In this document: positions 18,151-28,424 of the stretch, one piece after another
Position numbering within the stretch: position 1 is the stretch's first letter
Layout: the number at the start of each line of letters is the position of its first letter
Assembly: GCF_019599275.1 (NCBI RefSeq)
Contig: NZ_JAHZTD010000001.1
Span: 868,001-932,000 of the forward strand
DNA: 64,000 nt
Direction: 5' to 3'
Source of the DNA: Hymenobacter sp. HSC-4F20
GTDB taxonomy: Bacteria > Bacteroidota > Bacteroidia > Cytophagales > Hymenobacteraceae
Position numbers and translations under genes: made by a program
The notes under the pieces: model-generated
Databases searched by the model: none
Told to the model about the DNA's origin: nothing
What the model saw: the letters and a program-made list of their open reading frames with translations, nothing else

Positions 18151-18186
18151 TACCCCACGTAAGCTTAGCTGCGTGGGGTATTTTCT
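18151..18186 (+). terminator. intrinsic terminator of the small exported protein gene
   Basis: Inverted repeat TACCCCACG / CGTGGGGTA, with an AAGCTT-containing inner part that can extend the stem, followed directly by TTTTCT, 28 bp after the stop at 18122. Confidence 0.85.
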
Positions 18187-18219
18187 AAAAAATGAGTCAA
18201 GGGCAGTAACCTATCAGCA

Positions 18220-18798
18220 ATGCAACCAAGCAAGCAGTGTACGTTGCCTCTGGTTTTGCTAACGCTTCTCTGCAGTGTGAGCAACTCAGCCTGGGCCCAA
18301 ACAACGTATAACCGCTGGGAAGCTAAGCCAGCACCAACGCCCGGGCCTATCACTTCTGCCAAGCAACGAGGAACGCAGGTACTACGAGCCAAGGCGCGGC
18401 AAGATTCTGTTGCCCAAGCTCAGCGCCTATACCAGGATTCACTACGCATTGCGGCTACTACGGAAGTAGCTCTGCTAAAACGTGGCATTGGCCAGCGCAT
18501 ACAGGACAAGCGCATGTTGCCAGAAGACAATAGGTATTATGAGTACGTTAGGCAGTTTATCACTTATCCGGTAGACGCCCTGCGGGCCCAGACAGAGGGC
18601 GAAGTAAAGATGAAATTAACAGTAGATGCCGCCGGTAAAGTGGTGCGCATGCACCTTGTGGAGAGCACCATTCCGTCAGGCGCCACCGGAGAAAGTGTAA
18701 TGATTCAGCAAGCCCGTTTGCTGCTGCGGCAGCTTAGATTTGAACCAGCAGCCGGCACCTCTGAAGAAGAGATGAAAATAGGCTATAAGTTTTATTAG
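18220..18798 (+). CDS. exported protein with TonB C-terminal domain
   Basis: A 192-aa protein with a signal peptide ending SAWAQ and a C-terminal TonB-like domain (about 105-192): 'YVRQFITYPVDALRAQTEGEVKMKLTVDAAGKVVRMHLVES' followed by 'LLLRQLRFEPA'. Exported one-domain versions are common in Bacteroidota and their role is unclear; it lacks the proline-rich spacer and membrane anchor of a true energy transducer. The SRPBCC gene starts 4 nt after its stop, so the two are cotranscribed. Confidence 0.82.
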   Translation: MQPSKQCTLPLVLLTLLCSVSNSAWAQTTYNRWEAKPAPTPGPITSAKQRGTQVLRAKARQDSVAQAQRLYQDSLRIAATTEVALLKRGIGQRIQDKRMLPEDNRYYEYVRQFITYPVDALRAQTEGEVKMKLTVDAAGKVVRMHLVESTIPSGATGESVMIQQARLLLRQLRFEPAAGTSEEEMKIGYKFY

Positions 18799-18802
18799 GG
18801 AG

Positions 18803-19195
18803 ATGCCAGTCATCGAAGTGACGACCCCCATTAACGCTCCACCGGCCGTTTGCTTTCAGCTGGCCTTACGTGTTGATTTGCACGCCATTTCCACGCGCCA
18901 AACGCGGAAGGAAATTGTAGGCGGGGTTCGAAGCGGCGTGTTGCAGCTGGGCGACTCGGTTACTTTCCGAGCCCGGCACTTTAGGGTTTGGCAGACGCTC
19001 ACCAGTAAAGTGACTGAGTTGAAGCCGCCAACCTATTTCTGCGACGAAATGCAGCAGGGAGCTTTCAAGCGAATGCGCCACGAATATTATTTCGAGGCCG
19101 ATGGCTCAGGTAGGCTTATGCGGGATGTGGTTGTCTTTAAGTCGCCACTCGGGTATTTAGGTAAGCTGGTTGATGCGCTGATATTGCGCCGCTAG
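18803..19195 (+). pseudogene. SRPBCC/cyclase-like protein, apparently truncated by an in-frame TAG
   Basis: A 130-aa START/SRPBCC-fold protein ('MPVIEVTTPINAPPAVCFQLALRVDLH' and 'SPLGYLGKLVDALILRR'), of the type that binds hydrophobic ligands in a helix-grip cavity. The frame ends at TAG (19193-19195). Read in the same frame past this stop it continues LQEFLEARCAVIRQYAES, which matches the C-terminal helix tail these proteins normally have (pattern RxLxxxLExRNxVIxxxAE). The C-terminal helix that closes the cavity is therefore cut, by mutation, by sequencing error or by readthrough. The upstream GGGAG four bases before ATG is a good ribosome site. It may still be expressed as a shortened protein. 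Confidence 0.65.
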
Positions 19196-19352
19196 CTGCA
19201 AGAGTTTCTCGAAGCCAGATGTGCTGTTATCAGGCAGTATGCCGAATCGGATGCTTCGCACATCGTGGCCCCCCGTCAGCTCGCTCCAATGCAACCTATA
19301 GCCCGCCCGATTGCTCCTGATCCTATACACATCTTCCTACCCGTCTGGCGCT

Positions 19353-19721
19353 ATGAAACAAACACTATCCTACCTGCTTATCGGAACATTATACTTCGGT
19401 CTGACTAGCTGCGAAAAAGACGACGACTCAGCCCAGGCCGCCTGTGAAGCCAAATCCGACGTAGTTAGGCAGGCCGATAAATGGGAAGGGCGCATCGTGT
19501 TCGATTCGGCCCTGAATACCTACGTAGTACGATACTCCGTGCCCGGCTCCATTGATTCCGTGCTCGATGGCCTGGTCTGTTCCCTGCCTGCTGATTTGCG
19601 GCAACCGGGCCAACTAGTGACTTTCAGTGGTAATTACCGGGCCTACACCGGGGCAAGCAAGCCGCAGATTGGCGGACAGGAGTACTACTACCTGGAGCTA
19701 ACCAGCATTACGGCCCGCTAG
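19353..19721 (+). CDS. small lipoprotein, 122 aa
   Basis: ATG at 19353 starts a lipoprotein signal (YFGLTSC, Cys about residue 20) followed by the acidic EKDDDS sorting-type stretch. The mature part has 'WEGRIVFDSALNTYVVRY' and a beta-rich end. It is probably attached to the outer membrane. No family with known function was recognised. Confidence 0.72.
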   Translation: MKQTLSYLLIGTLYFGLTSCEKDDDSAQAACEAKSDVVRQADKWEGRIVFDSALNTYVVRYSVPGSIDSVLDGLVCSLPADLRQPGQLVTFSGNYRAYTGASKPQIGGQEYYYLELTSITAR

Positions 19722-19776
19722 CCGTTCGGCCCCGCAGAAATTCGCCCGTTGGTGCGAGCGGCTAGGCGGGTTTCTG

Positions 19777-19784
19777 TACTTTTG
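19777..19784 (+). promoter_or_regulatory. candidate -7 element upstream of thyA
   Basis: TACTTTTG matches the Bacteroidota -7 consensus TAnnTTTG exactly and lies 31 bp before the thyA ATG. No convincing -33 TTG at the usual distance was found. Confidence 0.45.
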
Positions 19785-19814
19785 GCCTCTCATTTCGCCA
19801 AGTCCCGCTACCCC

Positions 19815-20609
19815 ATGCGCCAGTACCAGACCCTTCTGCAGCACATCCTCGACCACGGCACCCGCAAAACCGACCGCACCGGCACCGGCACGCTGTCGGT
19901 GTTTGGCTATCAGATGCGCTTTAACCTGCAGGAAGGCTTTCCGCTGGTCACCACCAAGAAGGTGCACCTGAAAAGCATCCTCTACGAGCTGCTCTGGTTT
20001 CTGCGCGGCGACACCAACATTGCCTACCTCAAGGAGCACGGGGTAAGCATCTGGGACGAATGGGCCGACGAGCAGGGGGAGCTGGGCCCCATTTACGGCA
20101 AGCAGTGGCGCAGTTGGTTGGCCCCCGATGGGCAAAGCATTGACCAGATCAGCCAGATGGTGCACCTGCTGCGCACCCAGCCCGACTCCCGCCGCATGGT
20201 GGTATCGGCCTGGAACGTGGCCGAGCTGCCGCTCATGCGCCTTACGCCCTGCCACGCCCTGTTCCAGTTCTACGTGGCCGATGGCCGCCTCAGCTGCCAG
20301 CTGTACCAGCGCTCCGCCGACGTATTCCTGGGCGTACCCTTCAACATTGCCTCCTACGCCCTGCTTACCCTGATGATGGCCCAGGTAGTAGGGCTGGAGC
20401 CCGGCGAGTTCATCTGGACCGGCGGCGATACTCACCTCTACAGCAACCATCTGGAGCAGGCCCGCCTGCAGTTGGAGCGCGAGCCCCGTCCGCTGCCCCA
20501 GATGCACCTGAACCCAGCCGTGCAGGATATTTTTGGTTTTCAATTCGAGGATTTCAAGCTAGCGAACTACGACCCCTGGCCGGCCATTAAGGCGCCAGTA
20601 GCCGTGTAG
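19815..20609 (+). CDS. thyA: thymidylate synthase
   Basis: A 264-aa thymidylate synthase, the same length as E. coli ThyA. It converts dUMP to dTMP with methylenetetrahydrofolate. Visible landmarks are '[13 protein letters not shown]' (phosphate-binding loop), the catalytic Cys146 in [10 protein letters not shown], '[18 protein letters not shown]' and 'GDTHLYSNH'. The ATG at 19815 (MRQYQTLLQ) is preferred to an upstream in-frame start because the family begins here and a promoter element lies between the two. No dihydrofolate reductase gene follows. Confidence 0.97.
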   Translation: MRQYQTLLQHILDHGTRKTDRTGTGTLSVFGYQMRFNLQEGFPLVTTKKVHLKSILYELLWFLRGDTNIAYLKEHGVSIWDEWADEQGELGPIYGKQWRSWLAPDGQSIDQISQMVHLLRTQPDSRRMVVSAWNVAELPLMRLTPCHALFQFYVADGRLSCQLYQRSADVFLGVPFNIASYALLTLMMAQVVGLEPGEFIWTGGDTHLYSNHLEQARLQLEREPRPLPQMHLNPAVQDIFGFQFEDFKLANYDPWPAIKAPVAV

Positions 20610-20631
20610 TACCTACTCTTCGAACTCCCAT

Positions 20632-20739
20632 ATGCCGGAGCTTATCGTCGAAATTATTGCTGAATCAGCTTTCAGCGCGTTGTTTGGCTCGCTCGTGCAG
20701 GTTTTAAACGGGCTGTTTCGGCTGGTAGCATCCCTTTAG
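20632..20739 (+). CDS. possible small hydrophobic peptide, 35 aa
   Basis: The ATG is 22 bp after the thyA stop. The peptide begins MPELIVEIIAES and ends LFRLVASL; it is amphipathic to hydrophobic with one possible membrane helix. It has no recognised family and may be a chance frame. Confidence 0.25.
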   Translation: MPELIVEIIAESAFSALFGSLVQVLNGLFRLVASL

Positions 20740-21075
20740 TGGCTACTGCGTGGCTGGCTGCATAGCTAAGAGCCACGTAACCGGAGTACGCAACTCAGGG
20801 CAAGGAGAAGCGCAGCGTCCCAGGGCAGGCAGCGTGCTAGCAGTGATTGTGGCGCTGCCGCTGCTGGCTCTGAGCGTCGCGGGAATGCAGTCCGGGCCCG
20901 GGGGCCAAGAAATGGAAGTAAGGCTGCGCTAGTAAGGAGTGGGTGGGCCTACCCGGGCCTGGAGCAGCAACTTGGGAAATGAAGGGCTGAAAAGTAACTG
21001 CCTGATGGTAAACTCAAAGCAGTATGCATGCCGCAGAATTATGAATAGATATACCCGTAGCTACATATGAATTCT

Positions 21076-21083
21076 TAGATTTG
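21076..21083 (+). promoter_or_regulatory. candidate -7 element upstream of the tandem small paralogues
   Basis: TAGATTTG fits TAnnTTTG and lies 70 bp before the ATG at 21154 in AT-rich sequence. The -33 element is unclear. Confidence 0.35.
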
Positions 21084-21153
21084 TTAAGAAAATAATACAA
21101 AAAGTGGTGCTGGGGTAAATCCGAGTTCCGTTTTGATTCCGTAATTGGGATAT

Positions 21154-21363
21154 ATGAAGGAAACCTTTACGCAATTTCCCGTGTTTACCGGCGCTTCGTT
21201 TCTAACTCGTCAGCAGCGCGCCTGGGTCGCGCTGTACTCCCTAAGCGCGGGCCGCTCCGACCGGTCCGAGATTTTGCGGCAAAACGCTGTTACAGAGGCG
21301 GATTTGGCCGAATTTATTGACAGTTGGTTGCGGCTGCGCAGCCGCACGGCAATGCGTATGTAG
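21154..21363 (+). CDS. small paralogue 1, 69 aa, unknown
   Basis: Starts MKETFTQFPVF; the core is 'LTRQQRAWVALYSLSAGRSD' and then 'SEILRQNAVTEADLAEF' and 'SWLRLRSR'. The same core occurs in the next gene (21465), so this is a tandem duplicate pair. The predicted fold is two or three helices, possibly a small helix-turn-helix, but no DNA-binding family was recognised. The ATG at 21154 was preferred to a TTG three codons upstream; both paralogues are then nearly equal in length (69 and 68 aa). Confidence 0.68.
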   Translation: MKETFTQFPVFTGASFLTRQQRAWVALYSLSAGRSDRSEILRQNAVTEADLAEFIDSWLRLRSRTAMRM

Positions 21364-21464
21364 CAAAGGTCGGGGAGGCTTGTATTTTCGCTTTACTACG
21401 AAACTTTATATTTTTCTATCATAAAAGAAAAATCCAATTAGCTGGTCCGTGCGTATACATCTGC

Positions 21465-21671
21465 ATGACTAGCTCCATTTTATCTTATCCCACTATATCA
21501 ATATCTCCTCCCACATTGAGCCGGCGTCAGCGCGTCTGGATTGCGTTATATTCCCTGGATGCTGGTCATTCCAATCGGGCCGAAGTATTACAGCAGAATA
21601 ACGTCACGGAATCAGACCTCCTTGAGTTTGAGGAAAGCTGGCTGCAGATGCGCTGTCGGCTGGATGGCTAA
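21465..21671 (+). CDS. small paralogue 2, 68 aa, unknown
   Basis: Starts MTSSILSYPTISISPP; the core 'LSRRQRVWIALYSLDAGHSN' then 'AEVLQQNNVTESDLLEF' and 'SWLQMRCRL' aligns without gaps with the gene at 21154. The changes are mostly conservative (R/K, V/I, E/D), which argues that both copies are coding and selected. The N-terminal 17 residues differ between them. An AT-rich 101-bp spacer separates the two genes and may carry a separate promoter. The function is unknown. Confidence 0.68.
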   Translation: MTSSILSYPTISISPPTLSRRQRVWIALYSLDAGHSNRAEVLQQNNVTESDLLEFEESWLQMRCRLDG

Positions 21672-21722
21672 GCTACTAAGCTGTGGGGAGTGGCCCGTTA
21701 TACTTGCTATACTACCTAGGTA

Positions 21723-22556
21723 TTAGTCGTGGCGGGTATCTGCCGCGCACAACGCCTGTAACAGTGGGTGAGCAACCGAGTTAATAGCAACTGCCGCGAC
21801 TTGCTGAATTGGACGGATGCCTGCCACGTTTGCCGTAAATACTGCTTCAGCAGCCACTAGCTCGCTTGGAGAGAAGAGGCCTTCCTGCCACTCTATGCCC
21901 AGTTGGTGCGCCTTCTCGCGGAGATGGGCCAAACGGGTGCCTGCCACGCACCCTGTAGCCTCGGTGGGGCAATACACTGTGCCCTCGCGAATCCAGGCTA
22001 TGGCTGCTGCCACGGCTTCGGCTACGTGCCCGGCGCTGGAGAGAAGCACCAGCTCATCAAGGTTGCGCTGAGCCCGCTCCTGGGCGGCCAGTACGTAGAG
22101 TAGGGCATTGGGCCCCTTGCAAAACGAAACCGGGGAAGCATGTACCTGAACAGAGCGGGCAAAATCAGCCGTTGTCACGGGGGCAGCATGGGCCACGAAG
22201 GGTTGCAGGGTAGCCAGCCAGTTGGGGTGGGTGGTAGTAGGCAGATACAAGCCGCCCCCATCGCGCCAAAGCTGTAACCGCACCCGCGCCGGGGCCTGTT
22301 GGTACTCGGGGTGCTGGGTTACTAGCCCGGCTAGCGCATTAATAAGCGCCTGGGGAGAAGCTAGGTCGGGCGGTAAGACATAGCCGAGCACCGTCGCAGC
22401 CCGCTTCAGGCGCTGCCAGTGATGCGGTAGGTACCGTACGGAGCCCTCGGCCCACACCATTGTTTCGAAAAAGCCATCATTGAAATAAAGTCCCCGGTTG
22501 GGCAGGCTCAGGGCAAAATCCGAGTCAGAAAGCAGAGCGCCGTTATATAGCAGCAC
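21723..22556 (-). CDS. class IV aminotransferase (aminodeoxychorismate lyase-like)
   Basis: A 277-aa PLP enzyme of fold type IV. The PLP lysine is probably Lys147 in 'SFCKGPNALLYVLAAQE', followed by the conserved Glu at about 180 ('AGHVAEAVAAA') and the 'CVAGTRLAHLRE' phosphate loop. The N-terminal 'NRGLYFNDGFFETM' is typical of PabC-like members, so 4-amino-4-deoxychorismate lyase (folate pathway) is the best guess; branched-chain or D-amino acid transaminase cannot be excluded. It lies 60 bp downstream of dprA on the same strand. Confidence 0.85.
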   Translation of the reverse strand: MLLYNGALLSDSDFALSLPNRGLYFNDGFFETMVWAEGSVRYLPHHWQRLKRAATVLGYVLPPDLASPQALINALAGLVTQHPEYQQAPARVRLQLWRDGGGLYLPTTTHPNWLATLQPFVAHAAPVTTADFARSVQVHASPVSFCKGPNALLYVLAAQERAQRNLDELVLLSSAGHVAEAVAAAIAWIREGTVYCPTEATGCVAGTRLAHLREKAHQLGIEWQEGLFSPSELVAAEAVFTANVAGIRPIQQVAAVAINSVAHPLLQALCAADTRHD

Positions 22557-22616
22557 GAAAGGGTGGGTTGAATAGAACAGATCAGTAAAGAAGCCCGGTT
22601 TAGTCAGTGGTGGGCC

Positions 22617-23756
22617 CTATAACAGCGCAAATCGTTTGCCTGGCAGGGCCTTCACCACGGCCCGGAATTCCAGCGCCAGCAAAAGAGAGGCGGCAGTATG
22701 TACGGGCAGCTGGGCTTTCCAGGCCAGGGCATCAAGGTGTTCCTCGCGGTTGGTGGCCGCCTGGAGTACCGTTATTACCTGAAATTCTTCCGGGGAGAAG
22801 TCAGCGGCATCGTAAGTGGTCGGGCCCTTGAACTTGCCCGCCAGGTGCAGTGCCGCGTCCCAGTTCAGCAGCTGTTCCACATCCTTGGGCTCTGAGTACA
22901 ACGCGGCTTTGTTGGCCTTAATCAGCTCATGGCAGCCCTCTGAAACCGCAGAGCCCAGCGGGCCTGGCACGGCCAGTACGTCCCGGTCGTAGCCCTGGGC
23001 CAGGTCGGCAGTGATAAGGGCACCACCTTTGCGGGCGGCTTCTACTACCACCGTGCCATCGGCCAGGCCCGCTATAATGCGGTTCCTGGCCGGGAAATTA
23101 TACTTATCGGGCGGGGTGCCGAAGGGAAACTCGGTGAGCAGGCCGCCCTGGGTAAGCATCTTCTCGGCGGTTTTACGGTGAGCCGGGGGGTAGAGCTTAT
23201 CCAGCCCCGTGGCCATCACGCCAACGGTTTCCAAGCCTTCCTGCAACGCAGCCCGGTGGGCGGCAATGTCAATGCCATACGCCAAGCCGCTGATGATGAG
23301 CGGCTGGTGCGAGGCAATGCCCTGCACCAGCTTCTCGGTTTGTTCCCGGCCGTAGTCGGTGGCCTGGCGGGTGCCTACCAGAGCCACAGTTTTGGGGTGG
23401 TTCAGGTTAGCAGTGCCCTGGTAGTAGAGCAGCACCGGGGCGTCGGGTAGCTGCTTGAGCCGCGCGGGAAACTGCTTGCTGGTGTAGAACAGCAGCTGCA
23501 TTCCTTCCTTTTCCGCTTTCCGGAGGCTGTCTTCCGCTTGCTTCAGGGCGGCCGTACGCTCTGCTCCGGTCAGGATGGCCACTGTGGCGGGGCCTACCCC
23601 CGGAATCTTGCGCAGCTTGCCCGGCGGCAGGTGCAGCACATTCCGGGCCGAGCCCCCGTAACTCATCAGCTGCCGCGTCAGCTGCGGCCCGATGTTGGGG
23701 AATAAAGTAAGGGCGACTTCGTGGAGGAGGGTATCGTCGAGGGTGGAAATAGGCAT
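22617..23756 (-). CDS. dprA: DNA-processing protein DprA
   Basis: A 379-aa DprA/Smf protein, which loads RecA on incoming single-stranded DNA during natural transformation. It has an N-terminal helix-hairpin-helix ('LRKIPGVGPATVAIL'), the Rossmann-like core 'KTVALVGTRQATDYG', 'ISGLAYGIDIAAHRAAL', 'FPARNRIIAGLADGTVVVEA', and a C-terminal winged-helix (DprA_WH-like, about 315-375). It belongs to a minus-strand set with the aminotransferase gene downstream. Confidence 0.95.
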   Translation of the reverse strand: MPISTLDDTLLHEVALTLFPNIGPQLTRQLMSYGGSARNVLHLPPGKLRKIPGVGPATVAILTGAERTAALKQAEDSLRKAEKEGMQLLFYTSKQFPARLKQLPDAPVLLYYQGTANLNHPKTVALVGTRQATDYGREQTEKLVQGIASHQPLIISGLAYGIDIAAHRAALQEGLETVGVMATGLDKLYPPAHRKTAEKMLTQGGLLTEFPFGTPPDKYNFPARNRIIAGLADGTVVVEAARKGGALITADLAQGYDRDVLAVPGPLGSAVSEGCHELIKANKAALYSEPKDVEQLLNWDAALHLAGKFKGPTTYDAADFSPEEFQVITVLQAATNREEHLDALAWKAQLPVHTAASLLLALEFRAVVKALPGKRFALL

Positions 23757-23769
23757 AATAACGGGTTAG

Positions 23770-24192
23770 CTATACTCTAGAATTATCATTCCGCCAATCC
23801 CAATAAGGATTTTGCATTATCTTAGACACAAAGCTATCAGCTGTCAGGAATGTGCCAAAATCATTATCAATCAGCATTTTTTGAGATGCTGCGACTTCCA
23901 TAATTACCTTCTTTATAGTCTCGATGCTCCGATAATGAATATTATACAAATGAAATCCAGCCGGAAAATGGTGGTCTATTAATGCAAGTTCAGTTTCGGT
24001 CCAACCAAGTATAGCGCTCAGTGATGAGCCATAATAATCTACATAGAGCCGGTTTGACTTCTTAACCTGAACGACAAAGCCAGTTAAACCCGGCTGATCA
24101 TTAATTACACTACATGGAAAGGCTTTTTGGATAGATTCTTTGAAAGCAGGTAATAAGGTTGCCTTCTCAGCAATAAGTAGTATAGATTCCAT
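23770..24192 (-). CDS. hypothetical protein, 140 aa
   Basis: No family recognised. A soluble alpha/beta protein starting MESILLIAEKATLL, with 'LYVDYYGSSLSAILGWTETELALIDHH' in the middle. GC content is lower than that of the neighbours. It sits 3 bp after the stop of the MerR gene and 13 bp before dprA, so it is cotranscribed with one or both. Confidence 0.68.
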   Translation of the reverse strand: MESILLIAEKATLLPAFKESIQKAFPCSVINDQPGLTGFVVQVKKSNRLYVDYYGSSLSAILGWTETELALIDHHFPAGFHLYNIHYRSIETIKKVIMEVAASQKMLIDNDFGTFLTADSFVSKIMQNPYWDWRNDNSRV

Positions 24193-24195
24193 TTC

Positions 24196-24558
24196 CTACC
24201 CCTGCTGGGCCTTACCAATGGCGTCCAGCTCCTTCTTCATCGTAACCATGAACTTGCGGACCCGCTCCAGGCTCTGAATCACGTCGATTTTCTCCTTGAG
24301 CTGGGGGCCTTTCTGCTTGAGCATGTCGCGGGCCCCAGGGATGGTATAGCCGCGTTCCTTTACCAGGTGGTAAATGGTGCGGAAGATGTCAATGTCCTGG
24401 GGCGTATAGAGGCGGTTGCCCTTCTTGCTTTTGCGCGGGCGCAGTTCCTCAAACTCGGTTTCCCAGAACCGAATTAGGGAAGGAGCCACGTTGAACTGGG
24501 CCGCTACCTCACCGATAGTGAAGTATTGCTTCTCGATGTCGCGCTCTTTATAGGGCAT
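24196..24558 (-). CDS. MerR family transcriptional regulator
   Basis: A 120-aa MerR-type regulator. The N-terminal winged helix shows 'QYFTIGEVAAQFNVAPSLIRFWETEFEELRPRK' and 'GNRLYTPQDIDIFRTIYHLVKERGYTIPGARDML', followed by a short coiled-coil dimerisation helix. No effector domain or metal-binding Cys is present, so the signal is unknown. It is divergent from alaS and shares the 237-bp intergenic region with it. Confidence 0.92.
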   Translation of the reverse strand: MPYKERDIEKQYFTIGEVAAQFNVAPSLIRFWETEFEELRPRKSKKGNRLYTPQDIDIFRTIYHLVKERGYTIPGARDMLKQKGPQLKEKIDVIQSLERVRKFMVTMKKELDAIGKAQQG

Positions 24559-24682
24559 TTTTTAGAAATGAGAAGTTAGAATGGAGATGGGAGAAGGAGG
24601 TGGGAACTGAAAAAGAGCGGGAGGAAAAGACCAGACTGCCTCTGAGCTCTCATTTCTCATTTCTCACTTCTGCAAGATGGGC

Positions 24683-24690
24683 TACCTTTG
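24683..24690 (+). promoter_or_regulatory. candidate -7 element upstream of alaS
   Basis: TACCTTTG matches TAnnTTTG exactly, 105 bp before the alaS ATG. The region just upstream contains pyrimidine-rich TTTCTCA repeats. Confidence 0.45.
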
Positions 24691-24795
24691 CCGCTGGCGC
24701 AATTATTTTTACTTGCGAAAAGTAGCCAAAATACCGGCCGCTGCCAATTCCTCCGAACCTTACACTTCGCGAAGCTTCTGCTTCGTGCTACTATC

Positions 24796-27480
<2,685 letters not shown>

Positions 27481-27533
27481 ACTTGGATGTTAAGCGGAAG
27501 ACGGTATTTTTGACCGTTCATCCGAGCAATGAC

Positions 27534-27585
27534 AATGGGCGTTGGGCGATAGTGAATTCACTGCTGCTCAACGCCCATTTTGTTT
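27534..27585 (+). terminator. intrinsic terminator after alaS
   Basis: Inverted repeat AATGGGCGTTG / CAACGCCCATT with a 24-nt loop, then TTTG, 54 bp after the alaS stop. Confidence 0.7.
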
Positions 27586-27662
27586 GTCTGTTACCATTCG
27601 TCTGACTCCTAGTGAAGCGTATTGTATTTGCTAGGCTGGCGGCGACGTAGTCAAGTTATTAT

Positions 27663-28400
27663 ATGAAGTATCTTCTTGCGTTGGCGGTAGTGCTAACGCT
27701 GTCTATGTCTGCGGCCGCTCAGCAGCCCGTCAAAACCTTCTACCTCGACTACGGATTCCAGGAAATCTTCGTCAATGATGATGTAGCTTATCTTGTGGAC
27801 CGCCACATCACTGGCCCCGGCCGCTGGACCGACAGCGTGTTTACGGTAGCCAACAGCTATCTGCGGGAAGTAGTGCATGCCAGTATCCGGTCTCAGGGCG
27901 ACACCAGCTTCAGTACCACGCGCTGGCAACCCAACGGCCTAGTGCAATGGCGGGAGGAAAAACTAGGCAAGCGGCAGAACGGAACGCAACTTTATTACGA
28001 CCAAGCTGGCCGGCTCCGGCATCGGCACCAGTATGTGGCGGGCATACAAAAGAGTACGGAATGTGTGTCCGCAACGGGCACTCCGGAGGCATGCCACTAC
28101 GCGGAGGAAATAGCGCAGTACCCGGCTGGAATGCCCGGCCTATTGAGCTACGTTGCGCAACATCTGCACTACCCCATGGATGCCCTGGCGAGCCGGATTC
28201 AGGGGAAAGTGCTTGTGTATTTCGTGGTTGATGAAGAGGGGCAAGTGCGCAACATTCGCGTGAAAAATTCTTTGTTTCCCAGTTTGGATGCGGAAAGCAT
28301 GCGGGTAGTAAAGCAGCTGAGCCGCTTTGCGCCTGGCCGCAAAGCGGGCCTCACAGTTCCAACCCGCTATGCCGTTCCAGTAACATTTTCCATTAACTAA
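27663..28400 (+). CDS. exported protein with TonB C-terminal domain
   Basis: A 245-aa protein with a signal peptide (MKYLLALAVVLTLSMSAAAQ), a middle region with 'YYDQAGRLRHRHQY', which resembles a toxin-antitoxin-type beta-wing repeat (MORN/YwqK-like), and a C-terminal TonB domain (about 160-245): 'LSYVAQHLHYPMDALASRIQGKVLVYFVVDEEGQVRNIRVKNS'. The same C-terminal domain occurs at 18220. The role is unknown; it is probably periplasmic. Confidence 0.8.
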   Translation: MKYLLALAVVLTLSMSAAAQQPVKTFYLDYGFQEIFVNDDVAYLVDRHITGPGRWTDSVFTVANSYLREVVHASIRSQGDTSFSTTRWQPNGLVQWREEKLGKRQNGTQLYYDQAGRLRHRHQYVAGIQKSTECVSATGTPEACHYAEEIAQYPAGMPGLLSYVAQHLHYPMDALASRIQGKVLVYFVVDEEGQVRNIRVKNSLFPSLDAESMRVVKQLSRFAPGRKAGLTVPTRYAVPVTFSIN

Positions 28401-28424
28401 CTCCATCACCCTTACTTCCAATCT

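Larger units (their letters stand above)
20610..21153. other. intergenic region of about 540 bp
   Basis: Holds one possible 35-aa hydrophobic peptide gene (20632-20739) and a candidate promoter (21076-21083). A 60-codon frame at 20750-20932 with a short hydrophobic stretch has no other support. The right third (21040-21140) is AT-rich. Confidence 0.45.
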
